DNA of 64,000 nucleotides from positions 248,001-312,000 of the forward strand of contig NZ_JBHSBN010000005.1 of the NCBI RefSeq assembly GCF_042650605.1, written 5' to 3'. Below are positions 1-7,699 of this stretch, piece after piece (the stretch's first letter is position 1; each line of letters starts with the position of its first letter). A program made the position numbers and the translations under genes. The notes beneath the pieces are model-generated. The model was not told where the DNA came from, did not search any database, and saw only the letters and a program-made list of their open reading frames with translations. Source of the stretch: Micromonospora_J zhanjiangensis. GTDB lineage: Bacteria; Actinomycetota; Actinomycetes; Mycobacteriales; Micromonosporaceae.

Positions 1-1220
1 CCGCGGCCGGCGAGACCGCGACCGTACGGGCGAAGTACCTGCTCGGCTGCGACGGCGCGCACAGCCGGGTCCGGGAACTGCTCGGCCTGACCTTCTCCGG
101 CGGCCTGGGCCGGTTTCCCCAACTGTTCATGCTCTGCGACGTGGACGTCGACTGGGACATGCCCGACGGCCACCTGCTGCGGTTCCTGCACGAGACCGAC
201 GGGCGGATGGACGGCATGCTGGTCTGCGTCCCGCTGCGCGGCGAGTCCCGGTACCGGATCGCCACCCTGGCTCCGCCCCGGTTCTTCGCCCAGACCGGCG
301 GGCAGGACGCGCCGCCGGGATTCAGCGAGGAACTGGCCGAACCGACCCTCGACGACCTGCAGGTCGCGCTGGACCGGCTGGCCCCGCCCGGCACCCGCGC
401 GTCGAACCTGCGCTGGTCGTCGGTGTTCCGGATCAGCCACGGCATCGTGGACCGGTACCGGGACGGCCGGGTCTTCGTGGCCGGCGACGCGGCGCACCTG
501 CACCCGCCGGCCGGTGGCCAGGGGATGAACACCGGCATCCAGGACGCCTGGAACCTGGGCTGGAAGCTGGCCCTGGCGGTGCGCGGCACCGCCGCGTCCG
601 GGCTGCTGGACAGCTACGAGGCCGAACGCCGCCCGGAGGGCGAGGAGATCGTCGGCCGCGCGGTGCGGATGGCCTTCACCGACGAACTGGACCGCGACGA
701 CCTGCGCCGGCAGTTCCTGCAGGAAATGGGCATGCTGCTGAGCTACCCGGACAGCCCGATCGTGGGCGAGTCGCTGTCCGCGCCGGACGCGCTGCGCGAC
801 GGTCCCCGGCCCGGCGACCGGGCGCCCGACGTCGGCGGCCTGCGCCGCCAGGGGGTCGCCCACGACCTGCGGCTGCGGGACCTGACCCACGGCACCCGGC
901 ACACCCTCCTGCTGTACGCGGACGGCACCGCCGGGGCGGCCGTCCTTGCCGGCCTGGCCGTCCTGGCCGCCGACGTGCGCCGCCAGTGCGCCGGTGACGT
1001 CGACGTGTACCTGCTGCTCGGCCCGGACGCCCCGGACCCGCGGCTGCTCGACCCGCCGGTGCTGCGCGACGCCGCGGGCGGGTTCCGCACCGGGTACGGC
1101 GCCGCCGGCAGCGCCCTGTACCTGGTCCGCCCGGACGGTCACGTCGCGTTCCGCAGCCGCCCGATCGACGGCGACGCGCTGGTCAAGCACCTGCAACTGG
1201 TCTTCGGTGGTGCCCGGTGA
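1..1220 (+). CDS. FAD-dependent aromatic hydroxylase, 5' end outside the window
   Basis: Open from the window edge (coding frame begins at nt 3). It is a p-hydroxybenzoate-hydroxylase-type flavoprotein of the kind that hydroxylates aromatic polyketides. The retained part has the DG motif (GCDGAHSRVR, nt 45-75), the FAD-ribityl GD motif (FVAGDAAHLHPPAGGQGMN, near nt 475-530) and a C-terminal thioredoxin-like domain from about nt 800, as in polyketide hydroxylases such as PgaE or RdmE. The N-terminal GxGxxG dinucleotide fold lies outside the window. The stop overlaps the next GTG start by 4 nt, so it is translationally coupled to the three genes that follow. The substrate cannot be told from sequence. 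Confidence 0.9.
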   Translation, partial: AAGETATVRAKYLLGCDGAHSRVRELLGLTFSGGLGRFPQLFMLCDVDVDWDMPDGHLLRFLHETDGRMDGMLVCVPLRGESRYRIATLAPPRFFAQTGGQDAPPGFSEELAEPTLDDLQVALDRLAPPGTRASNLRWSSVFRISHGIVDRYRDGRVFVAGDAAHLHPPAGGQGMNTGIQDAWNLGWKLALAVRGTAASGLLDSYEAERRPEGEEIVGRAVRMAFTDELDRDDLRRQFLQEMGMLLSYPDSPIVGESLSAPDALRDGPRPGDRAPDVGGLRRQGVAHDLRLRDLTHGTRHTLLLYADGTAGAAVLAGLAVLAADVRRQCAGDVDVYLLLGPDAPDPRLLDPPVLRDAAGGFRTGYGAAGSALYLVRPDGHVAFRSRPIDGDALVKHLQLVFGGAR

Positions 1221-1537
1221 CCCGGGTCCGGACGGTGCTCGCGATGCGTACCCGATCCGGGTGTGAGCGGCGGTTCGAGGCCGAGTGGCGGGCGGTGGCC
1301 GAGGAGATCCGGGACCTGCCCGGGTGCCTGCGGCAGGACCTGGTCCGCGACGCGGACGACCCGCGCAGCTATCTGGTGATCAGCGACTGGTCCGACCGGG
1401 AACGGCTGGACGCCTTCGGCCGCAGCGACCTGCGCGACCGGCTGCTGCGGGTGATCCGTGAGCTGCGCGAGTCCGCCGACCGGCACACCTACGACGTCCT
1501 GCACAGCGTGCCCAGCCGACCCGGGGAGCAGACATGA
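1217..1537 (+). CDS. ABM-fold (SchA/CurD-like) polyketide tailoring protein
   Basis: A 106-aa protein starting with GTG inside the stop of the hydroxylase (GTGA overlap) and ending in an ATGA overlap with the P450. The pattern of an alternating N-terminal strand (VRTVLAMRT), a helix ending in LPGCLRQDL, then a strand with ISDWSDRERLDAF is that of the dimeric alpha+beta barrel (antibiotic biosynthesis monooxygenase) fold. The same fold occurs in SchA/CurD-type proteins of spore-pigment clusters. Family members act as cofactor-free oxygenases or as cyclase helpers on polyketide intermediates; which applies here is not decidable. Its place between hydroxylase and P450 supports a tailoring role. 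Confidence 0.75.
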   Translation: MTRVRTVLAMRTRSGCERRFEAEWRAVAEEIRDLPGCLRQDLVRDADDPRSYLVISDWSDRERLDAFGRSDLRDRLLRVIRELRESADRHTYDVLHSVPSRPGEQT

Positions 1538-2766
1538 CCGAACAACCACCGGGGTTGGCCGCGGCCGACCTCTACACCGACGAATTCGCCGCCGACCCGT
1601 ATCCGGCGCTCGCCCGGCTGCGCCGGGACGCCCCGGTGTGCCCGGTGTCCTCGCCGCGCTTCGACTCGTACCTGATCACCCGGTTCGACGACGCGAGCGC
1701 GGCGCTGACCGACCCGAGACTGTCCAAGGACCTGTACGGGCCCGGCCGGCAGTACCTGCGGATCTTCGGCCCGAACTCGGAAGGGCTGAACAAGAACATG
1801 CTGAACGCGGACCCGCCGGAGCACAGTCGGCTGCGCCGGCTGGTGTCGCAGGCGTTCGCGCCGCGCCGGATCGAGGCGCTGCGGCCGCGGGTGCAGCGGA
1901 TCGTCGACGACCTGCTCGACAAGATCGTCCCGCTCGGGCAGGCCGAGCTGATGCGCGACTTCGCCATCCCGCTGCCGATGACGGTGATCTGCGAGCTGCT
2001 TGGCGTACCGGTGGCCGACCACGACCGGGTGCTGGAGTGGACCCAGGTGATCCGCACCTCCGGCTCGTCCCGGCGACCGCCCGAACAGGAACGGGCGGCC
2101 GTGCAGGAGGCGCAGGCGTGGCTGCACGGCTACCTCGCCGACCTGGTCCGGGCCAAGCGCGCCCGGCCGGACGACGCGATGGTCAGTGCCCTGATCGAGG
2201 CCTGCGACTCCGGCGGGAAGCTGTCCGAGGCGGAGCTGGTCACCACCACGTTCCTGCTGCTGTTCGCCGGGCACCAGACCACGGCGGACTTCCTCGGCAA
2301 CGCGGTGGTGGCCCTGCTGACCCATCCGGCGCAGCTCGCCCTGCTGCGCGCCGACCCGGAGCTGCTGCCGGCCGCCGTCGAGGAACTGCTCCGATTCGAC
2401 GGGCCGCTGCCGGTGGCCAGCCCGCGGATCGCGACCGAGGATCTCGACCTGCGCGGGGTGCGCGTCCCGGCCGGTTCGATCGTCGGGGTGGCGCTCAACG
2501 CGGCCAACCACGACCCGGCCCAGTTCGTCGACCCGGACCGGCTGGACCTGCGCCGGGAACGCGGCCCGCACCTCGGTTTCGGCCACGGGGTGCACTACTG
2601 CCTCGGCGTCTCGCTGGCCCGGATGGAGGCGCGGATCGCCATCGGGTCCCTGCTGCGCAGGTTGCCGGGGCTGCGCCTCGGCGTACCGGTCGACCGGCTG
2701 CGCCGGCTGCCGGCGGCCTCCCCGTTCCGGGGGCTGCTGGAGCTGCCGGTGCGCTTCACCCTCTGA
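1534..2766 (+). CDS. Cytochrome P450 (bacterial class I)
   Basis: 410 aa, the usual size for a soluble actinobacterial P450. The I-helix oxygen-binding motif AGHQTT lies at residues 245-250, the K-helix ExxR at 284-287 (EELLR), and the haem-ligand loop FGHGVHYCLG at 349-358 with Cys356 as thiolate ligand. It would take electrons from a separate ferredoxin and reductase; neither is encoded nearby. The ATG overlaps the stop of the ABM gene (ATGA). It probably oxidises the polyketide made by the cluster whose core genes lie to the left of the window. Confidence 0.95.
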   Translation: MTEQPPGLAAADLYTDEFAADPYPALARLRRDAPVCPVSSPRFDSYLITRFDDASAALTDPRLSKDLYGPGRQYLRIFGPNSEGLNKNMLNADPPEHSRLRRLVSQAFAPRRIEALRPRVQRIVDDLLDKIVPLGQAELMRDFAIPLPMTVICELLGVPVADHDRVLEWTQVIRTSGSSRRPPEQERAAVQEAQAWLHGYLADLVRAKRARPDDAMVSALIEACDSGGKLSEAELVTTTFLLLFAGHQTTADFLGNAVVALLTHPAQLALLRADPELLPAAVEELLRFDGPLPVASPRIATEDLDLRGVRVPAGSIVGVALNAANHDPAQFVDPDRLDLRRERGPHLGFGHGVHYCLGVSLARMEARIAIGSLLRRLPGLRLGVPVDRLRRLPAASPFRGLLELPVRFTL

Positions 2767-2798
2767 GCCCGCCAACCCCAGTCGCAAGGAGAGCTGTC

Positions 2799-3473
2799 AT
2801 GACCTTCCGCAACGTGATCGTGTGCCGCATCGTGCCGGGCAGTGAGAGCAAGGTCGGTGAGGTGTTCGGACACTACGACCGGGCCACCCGGCCGCAGGAC
2901 CTCGGCGTGATCGGCCGTACCCTGCTGTCGTTCCACGGCCTGTACATCCACCTGATCGAGCGGGTCGCGGACCCGAAGGTGACCGGCCAGACCCGCGGCC
3001 TGCCGGCGTTCCAGCAGATCGCCGAGGAGATCGCACCGTACGTCACGCCGTACCCGAGCTACTGGAAGAACCCGTCCGACTCGGTGGCCAAGGAGTTCTA
3101 CCACTGGGCGCCGCCCGGTGGGCCCGAGCCGGACCAGGCGACGGCCGCGGCGAACCGGACCGTCATCGTGGCCCGGATCAAGCCCGGCGCCGAGCCCGAG
3201 GTCGCCCGGATCTTCGGCGAGTCCGACGCCGGGCAGCTGCCGGTCCAGTTGGGCGTCACCGGCCGCTGGCTGTACGCCATCGACGACGTGTACGTACACG
3301 TGGTGGAGCGCCGGCCCGACGCGGACGCGATCGCCGAGAGTCACGACCGGCCGGCCTTCTCCAAGATCATGGATGATCTGCGGCCGTACATCAGCCCGTA
3401 CCACCCGGCGAGCTGGCACGGCCCGGACGACGCGGTGGCCACCCCGTTCTACCGCTGGCAGGCCGAGGACTGA
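2799..3473 (+). CDS. Tandem two-domain TcmI-type polyketide cyclase
   Basis: 224 aa from an ATG preceded by AAGGAGAG at 2786-2793. The protein is two copies of the TcmI/PF04673 cyclase fold: residues about 1-105 (NVIVCRIVPGSE, LLSFHGLYIHLIER, FYHW) and about 115-224 (TVIVARIKPGAE, LYAIDDVYVHVVER, FYRW). Single-domain TcmI proteins are about 110 aa and close a late ring in aromatic polyketides such as tetracenomycin. A fused pair may act as an intramolecular version of the usual homodimer (inference). It follows the P450 after 32 nt and is the last gene of the polyketide operon before an unrelated toxin-antitoxin pair. Confidence 0.85.
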   Translation: MTFRNVIVCRIVPGSESKVGEVFGHYDRATRPQDLGVIGRTLLSFHGLYIHLIERVADPKVTGQTRGLPAFQQIAEEIAPYVTPYPSYWKNPSDSVAKEFYHWAPPGGPEPDQATAAANRTVIVARIKPGAEPEVARIFGESDAGQLPVQLGVTGRWLYAIDDVYVHVVERRPDADAIAESHDRPAFSKIMDDLRPYISPYHPASWHGPDDAVATPFYRWQAED

Positions 3474-3508
3474 CCGCCGGCCCCACCTGCAGATCCGGCT
3501 GACCCGCT

Positions 3509-3524
3509 ATATACTCGCGTATAT
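3509..3524 (+). promoter_or_regulatory. Operator/promoter of the HigBA-like operon
   Basis: ATATAC-N4-GTATAT is a perfect inverted repeat in otherwise GC-rich DNA. TATACT (3510-3515) reads as a -10 hexamer 7 nt before the toxin ATG at 3523, so the transcript would be leaderless. The palindrome spans both the -10 box and the first two bases of the start codon, which suits autorepression by the downstream XRE-type antitoxin. Confidence 0.55.
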
Positions 3525-3888
3525 GGGGGATCGGTATGATGTCGAACTGGAGCCCGAGGTTCGAAGGTGGTTGGACACGTTACCGATCCCCGCATACCGG
3601 ACGGTTGAGTACCATGCAGACCGGCTCGCCGGCTCGCCGACCACGCTTGGTGAGCCGTACAGCAAGCATCTGCGGGGGGCGGTCCGTGAGCTGCGCTTCC
3701 ACCTTGGCCGGACCGCCTGGCGAGTCACCTATTGGCTCGCGCCTCAGCGCCGGATCGTGCTGTTGACGGTATTCCGCAAGACCCGAGGCAAGGAGACGGG
3801 CGAGGTCGAGCGCGCCGTCCACGCCCAGAGGGTGTGCCAAAACGAGCATCGGCGGGCGACACATCTCTACGACCGTGACGGGGAGTAA
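3523..3888 (+). CDS. HigB/RelE-superfamily toxin (Gp49-like, DUF891)
   Basis: 121 aa. Basic and compact, with the Gp49/HigB pattern: an N-terminal strand (YDVELEPEVRRWLD), the segment SKHLRGAVRELRFHLG and a C-terminal VLLTVFRKTRGKE that holds the basic RNase residues of the fold. Such toxins cleave mRNA on the ribosome and are neutralised by an XRE-family antitoxin. The toxin comes first, as in higBA and unlike most other modules, and the antitoxin starts 3 nt after its stop. The ATG at 3523 is chosen because it lies 7 nt after a TATACT -10 box and no other in-frame start is near. Confidence 0.8.
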   Translation: MGDRYDVELEPEVRRWLDTLPIPAYRTVEYHADRLAGSPTTLGEPYSKHLRGAVRELRFHLGRTAWRVTYWLAPQRRIVLLTVFRKTRGKETGEVERAVHAQRVCQNEHRRATHLYDRDGE

Positions 3889-3891
3889 ATC

Positions 3892-4197
3892 ATGAAGGGG
3901 TATCACACCAACTGGAATGTTCCGGACGCGCATCGGGAGAGCCCCGAATACGTCGAGGCCGGCGCCCGCATCGCCCTCGGCCAGGCGGTCTATGACCGGC
4001 GAACGGCCCTTGGGATCAGCCAGGCCGAGCTTGCCGCCCGGGCCGGCACCACGCAGACCGTGATCTCGCGGTTGGAGGGCGGTGCGGTCACGCCGACGCT
4101 TCCTCTGCTGCATCGTCTGGCAGGTGCGCTGGAAGGTGAACTCGACATCAAGATCACGGGCACGAGCACCCGCGCCGAGTTCCCGCTCGCCTCGTAG
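3892..4197 (+). CDS. HigA-like antitoxin, XRE-family helix-turn-helix
   Basis: 101 aa. Residues about 40-90 form a Cro/C1-type helix-turn-helix (LGISQAELAARAGTTQTVIS, then RLEGG and LPLLHRLAGAL). The N-terminal 35 residues probably wrap the toxin. It is encoded 3 nt after the toxin stop and is the likely repressor acting at the ATATAC-N4-GTATAT palindrome overlapping the toxin start. No integrase or phage genes are adjacent, so this is an isolated chromosomal module. Confidence 0.8.
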   Translation: MKGYHTNWNVPDAHRESPEYVEAGARIALGQAVYDRRTALGISQAELAARAGTTQTVISRLEGGAVTPTLPLLHRLAGALEGELDIKITGTSTRAEFPLAS

Positions 4198-4277
4198 CGG
4201 CCGACCGACCTCCGCCAAGACGCGGAGGCGCGCCCGGCCGGTGGACAAGGCGGCCGGGCGGCGGGTTTGCTGGGTGG

Positions 4278-5273
4278 ATGCTGGACGCGGTGGTGGTGGG
4301 GGCCGGGATCGTCGGACTGACCAGTGCGGTCCGGCTCGCCGAGGCCGGGGCGCGGGTCGCGGTGCTGGCGGCCGACCTGCCCCGGGAGACGGTGTCCCGG
4401 GTGGCCGCCGCCGTCTGGTATCCCACCCACACCCGCGCCGACCCGCGGGTGCTCGGCTGGGCCGCGGCCACCTTCGACGAGTTCACCGCGCAGGCGGCCG
4501 CCGGCGTGCCCGGGGTGGTGCCGCGCCCGACCCGGATGCTGCTGCGCACCCCGACCGCCGGACCGCCGTGGTGGTCGACCCCCGTCGGCGACTTCCGCGC
4601 CGCCGGACCCGCCGGCCTGCCTTCCGGGTACGTCGGGCAGTGGCTGTTCACCGTGCCGTCGGTGGAGATGGCGCCGTACCTCGACTGGCTGGTGGAGCGG
4701 CTGCGGGTGGCCGGCGGGACGCTGCGTCGCCAACGGCTGAGCACCCTCGCGGAGGCGGCCGGCGAGGCGCCGCTGCTGGTCAACGCCACCGGGCTCGGCG
4801 CGCGGACACTGGCCGACGACCCGACCGTGCACCCGATCCGGGGGCAGATCGTGCTGGTCGCCAACCCCGGCCTGGACACCTCGATCCGCGACGAGGACGA
4901 CCCGGCCGGGCAGACGTACGTCCATCCCCGCTCCCGGGACGTGGTGCTCGGCGGCACCTTCGAGCCGTACGAGTCGGGAACCGTGCCGGACCCCGACGTG
5001 GCCCGCGCGATCCTGCGGCGTTGCGCGGCGCTGGTGCCGGAGCTGACCGACGCGCCGGTGCTCGGCCATCTCGCCGGGCTGCGGCCGGGCCGGACGGCCG
5101 GGCCCCGGGTGCAGGCCGATCCGCGTCCGCTGCCGGGCGGCACCCGGGTGATCCACAACTACGGACACGCCGGGGCCGGGATGACGTTGAGCTGGGGATG
5201 CGCCGACGAGGTCGCGGCGCTGGTCGACGGCAATGGCTCCACGGGTACGCCGGGCCGAGACGATGTCGAGTGA
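4278..5273 (+). CDS. D-amino-acid oxidase family flavoprotein
   Basis: 331 aa. The N-terminal FAD-binding GAGIVGLTSA (residues 8-17) and the C-terminal family signature IHNYGHAGAGMTLSWGCA identify the DAO family. The enzyme oxidises D-amino acids (or D-aspartate/glycine in relatives) to imino acids, giving hydrogen peroxide. Length matches the family. The intervening VHPIRGQIVLV and YVHPRSRDVVLGGT segments are typical of the substrate domain. No ribosome-binding site is obvious before the ATG. It converges on the short DivIVA operon and has no visible pathway partners, so a catabolic or cell-wall D-amino-acid role is open. Confidence 0.9.
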   Translation: MLDAVVVGAGIVGLTSAVRLAEAGARVAVLAADLPRETVSRVAAAVWYPTHTRADPRVLGWAAATFDEFTAQAAAGVPGVVPRPTRMLLRTPTAGPPWWSTPVGDFRAAGPAGLPSGYVGQWLFTVPSVEMAPYLDWLVERLRVAGGTLRRQRLSTLAEAAGEAPLLVNATGLGARTLADDPTVHPIRGQIVLVANPGLDTSIRDEDDPAGQTYVHPRSRDVVLGGTFEPYESGTVPDPDVARAILRRCAALVPELTDAPVLGHLAGLRPGRTAGPRVQADPRPLPGGTRVIHNYGHAGAGMTLSWGCADEVAALVDGNGSTGTPGRDDVE

Positions 5274-5288
5274 GGAGGTGATCGTTAG

Positions 5289-5561
5289 TCATCGATCGAT
5301 AAGCGGGTCTTCCGGAACGTCAAGACACGGACCCTCATGGCCGTCGCGGCGGTCGCAGTTGCCGGCGCTGTCGGGTAGCGGCAATCCGCACCACACCCGT
5401 CGGCGCAGCAACTGGGTGTCCTCTGCCGATAGCGTGATCTCCGCCAGATCGAGCACCGACACATGACTCAACGACTCGCGCATCGTCACCGCCAACTCCT
5501 CTGCGGCCTCCGGCGAGGTGAGCGTGGTCGGCAGGTGCAGGATCCACCGTGGCCCGGTCAC
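5289..5561 (-). CDS. Small conserved-type protein coupled to DivIVA
   Basis: 90 aa, not recognised. GTG start overlaps the stop of the upstream DivIVA-like gene (GTGA), so the two are coupled. The first half (ILHLPTTLTSPEAAEELAVT, then a second helix-strand unit) looks like a small alpha/beta domain. The C-terminal part has three Cys and one His (VWCGLP, GNCDRRDGHEGPC), which could hold a metal ion or simply be reduced cysteines. No signal peptide. A longer upstream reading frame exists, but it would overlap DivIVA over its whole length and is low-complexity, so the short form is chosen. Confidence 0.6.
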   Translation of the reverse strand: MTGPRWILHLPTTLTSPEAAEELAVTMRESLSHVSVLDLAEITLSAEDTQLLRRRVWCGLPLPDSAGNCDRRDGHEGPCLDVPEDPLIDR

Positions 5562-5827
5562 TGTGGCCGCCGGCTGTTCATCCGTAGCCACGGCTCGGTG
5601 AACCGACACCCGTTGTGCCGCTCCTTCCACAACCGCAACCCCTGCCGAACCCGTACCAACTCGGCATGCGAGGTCGTCGCCTCCCGTTCCAGCCGCGCGA
5701 TCTCGTCCGCCACCTCGCCCAGAAACGCGTACACCTGATCCGGATCCAGACCCCGCCAGCGGGTGCCGAACACCCGCGACCGCACCTGGTACGGCGCCAA
5801 CCGGTCCGACCACGACTTGTAGATCAC
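5558..5827 (-). CDS. Short DivIVA-domain protein
   Basis: 89 aa. It contains the hallmark of DivIVA N-terminal domains (residues about 20-50: VFGTRWRGLDPDQVYAFLGE), followed by a helical coiled-coil segment (VADEIARLEREATTSHAELV). DivIVA/Wag31 proteins organise polar growth in actinobacteria; this one is far shorter than Wag31 and lacks the long second coiled coil, so it is a paralogue of unknown role. The GTG at 5827 is chosen because GGAGGT lies just upstream. It is expressed from a promoter shared with the divergent GntR-type regulator and coupled to the next small gene. Confidence 0.75.
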   Translation of the reverse strand: MIYKSWSDRLAPYQVRSRVFGTRWRGLDPDQVYAFLGEVADEIARLEREATTSHAELVRVRQGLRLWKERHNGCRFTEPWLRMNSRRPQ

Positions 5828-5982
5828 CCCCACCTCCAGTCCGCTGCTCTCGGGAGTCCTCTCGAATGACTTGATGTCGGAGCAGCGCTCTGGCCCATCC
5901 CGAGTCACCTCGGCCAAGCTGACCGCTGCCCCGACCGGGGACCCGTCCGCAGTGCCTAGCTGGGGCGTTTCCCTCCCGATAC

Positions 5983-6010
5983 ACCTTACCGACGTTATTG
6001 GTAAAGTCAA
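5983..6010 (-). promoter_or_regulatory. Promoter of the DivIVA operon with a palindrome in its spacer
   Basis: On the minus strand TTGACT (6010-6005), a 16-nt spacer and TAAGGT (5988-5983) form a vegetative-type promoter. An inverted repeat, TTACC-N9-GGTAA (5986-6004), fills the spacer and overlaps both boxes. This is where the divergently encoded GntR-type protein would be expected to bind. The remaining bases of the 248-bp intergenic region show nothing else clear. Confidence 0.5.
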
Positions 6011-6075
6011 CGTTGCCCTTGAAGTCCTCCCGGCTGCCGTGATCAAATGTGTGGGCCTAGCTGGGAGTACTTCGC

Positions 6076-6312
6076 ATGCCCACACCACGAAAGTTTGAGC
6101 CGCACTACCGGCGGATCATCGCCGACATCAGGGAACGGATCGCCTCGGGCGAATGGCCGCCCGGCCACAAGCTGCCCTCGACCAAAGCCCTCGCCGAGCT
6201 GTACGAAGTGGGTAGCCAGTCGACGGTCCGTCAGGCCATTACGATCCTGATCGAGACCGGCGAACTATACGGACATCAGGGGCTTGGGGTCTTCGTGCCG
6301 GACGGGAAGTAG
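6076..6312 (+). CDS. GntR-type winged-helix regulator, DNA-binding domain only
   Basis: 78 aa. Almost the whole protein is a GntR winged helix: FEPHYRRIIADIRERIASGE, PPGHKLPSTKALAELYEVGS, TVRQAITILIETGEL and the wing GHQGLGVFVP. There is no effector or oligomerisation domain, unlike full GntR/YtrA regulators (110-250 aa). Small stand-alone GntR proteins are common in Micromonosporaceae and Streptomyces. It diverges from the DivIVA operon, whose promoter holds a palindrome, so local control of that operon is likely (inference). GGGAG at 6061-6065 is a rather distant ribosome-binding site. Confidence 0.85.
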   Translation: MPTPRKFEPHYRRIIADIRERIASGEWPPGHKLPSTKALAELYEVGSQSTVRQAITILIETGELYGHQGLGVFVPDGK

Positions 6313-6376
6313 AGGGGACTGGAACTAGACTCCCGATCCGGCCCGCAGCCGGTGCGGCCAGGACGGGGGACGGGGA

Positions 6377-7039
6377 ATGAATGCCGAGGATCGGCTCGGA
6401 CGAGCCAGGGCGCGCTACGAACAGGCCGTCTACGGTGGTCACGCCGACGGCCTGACCGACGCCGAGCGGGAGCTGGACGCGCTGGAGGCCGATGCCGCGC
6501 TGGCCCGGGGGCGGATCCTGCACGCCCGGTTCCTCCACGAGCGCGCCGGCGCCGGTCCGGCACCCGTCGAGGATCCGGCCGAGTTGCCGTTGTTCGAGCG
6601 GGCCGTCGAGCTGTACCGGGCACTGGGCGACGTCCGTGGTGAGGCCGAGGCGTTGTTCTGGATCGGTTGCCTGCATCAGGTCATCCGGCGGGACAACGAG
6701 ACGGCGGTTCCCGCGCTGGAGTGGTCGTACCGGCTGGCGGCGGAGGTCGGCGACGAACGGACCCAGGCCGAGGCGTTGCGGCATCTGGGCATCGCGGCAC
6801 ACCTGGCCGGGCGACTGGACGAGGCGCGCGAGCGGCTGGAGGAGTCGTCCCGGTTGCGCCGGGAGATCGGGGCCCTGCCGGGCGTGGCCGCCAACCTGGT
6901 CGGGCTGGCCTACATCGCCGCCGCCCAGGACCGCCGGGCGGACGCGCTCGCGACGCTCGACCAGGCCCAGACCATCGCCCGGGCACACGGCGCCTACGCC
7001 ATCGTGCGGCAGATCGAACAGGCGCGTACGGCGGTCTGA
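6377..7039 (+). CDS. Tetratricopeptide-repeat protein
   Basis: 220 aa, almost all helical. At least four TPR-like helix pairs can be seen: about 70-95 (LFERAVELYRALGDVRGEAE), 105-135, 136-165 (EALRHLGIAAHLAGRLDEAR) and 175-210 (ALATLDQAQTIARAHGAY). TPR arrays mediate protein-protein contacts and have no catalytic role of their own. It has no signal peptide or membrane segment. The ATG follows a run of Gs that could act as a weak ribosome-binding site. The gene stands alone between the GntR gene and a membrane protein, so a partner cannot be proposed. Confidence 0.8.
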   Translation: MNAEDRLGRARARYEQAVYGGHADGLTDAERELDALEADAALARGRILHARFLHERAGAGPAPVEDPAELPLFERAVELYRALGDVRGEAEALFWIGCLHQVIRRDNETAVPALEWSYRLAAEVGDERTQAEALRHLGIAAHLAGRLDEARERLEESSRLRREIGALPGVAANLVGLAYIAAAQDRRADALATLDQAQTIARAHGAYAIVRQIEQARTAV

Positions 7040-7092
7040 AGGCACGATCGCGGGCCGGTCCGATGTGGAGCGGCCTTCGTACGATGGCTGCC

Positions 7093-7683
7093 ATGGATGT
7101 CACCATCGTGATCAACGCGGTCGCGGCCGCGGTCTCGGTGCTCACCGTCGGGGTCTCGGCGTTCTTCGCGTTGCGGCAGTTGCGCCTGTCGCAGAGCGCC
7201 AACCACACCCTGGTCGCGATCGAGCTGCTCACCCGCGACCGGATGAGTGACACCTTCCTGGAGAGCCAGCAGTACGTGCTCTCCGAGTTGGCCGCGGCCG
7301 GCCCGACCGACGTACCGGTCAGCGAGCTGCCGCCCGAGGCCCGCAAGCACGTGAACCGGATCGCGCTCTACTACAACGGGCTGGGCCAGATGCTCGCCTT
7401 CAAGGTGATCGACCCGGCCCTGCTGCTCGGCACCGGCGGCTACCGCGCCCGCGAGGCGTGGGCCGTGCTGGAGCCGTACATCCTGGCCGAGCGGGTGGTA
7501 CGCGGCGTGTCGTACCTGTCGAACTTCGAACATCTGGTCGTGCTCGCCACCGAGACGCCGTGGCCGGTCGCGGTGCGCAAGCTGGGCCTGCGCCGGTTCG
7601 ACCGCTACCCGGCCGACCTGGGGCTGGTGGCTGGATCCAGCGGCGTGGCCGGCGTGGCCGGTTCGGGCGACGCGACCGGCTGA
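7093..7683 (+). CDS. Small membrane-anchored protein of unknown function
   Basis: 196 aa. One N-terminal membrane helix (residues about 3-24, VTIVINAVAAAVSVLTVGVS) followed by a cytoplasmic helical domain (ANHTLVAIELLTRDRMSDTF, HVNRIALYYNGLGQML). The topology resembles DUF4760-type proteins, but the match is weak. Two in-frame ATGs exist; the second (7093) is chosen because TACGAT at 7080-7085 is a -10 box exactly 7 nt before it, a leaderless arrangement, and neither ATG has a ribosome-binding site. The C-terminal 20 residues are a Gly/Val/Ala-rich tail. It converges on the SDR gene. Confidence 0.65.
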   Translation: MDVTIVINAVAAAVSVLTVGVSAFFALRQLRLSQSANHTLVAIELLTRDRMSDTFLESQQYVLSELAAAGPTDVPVSELPPEARKHVNRIALYYNGLGQMLAFKVIDPALLLGTGGYRAREAWAVLEPYILAERVVRGVSYLSNFEHLVVLATETPWPVAVRKLGLRRFDRYPADLGLVAGSSGVAGVAGSGDATG

Positions 7684-7699
7684 GGCCGCCGAAAAGACG

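Noticed and set aside
1489..2787. 432-residue minus-strand frame opposite the P450
   Set aside because: Antisense shadow; the P450 on the plus strand has every family motif.
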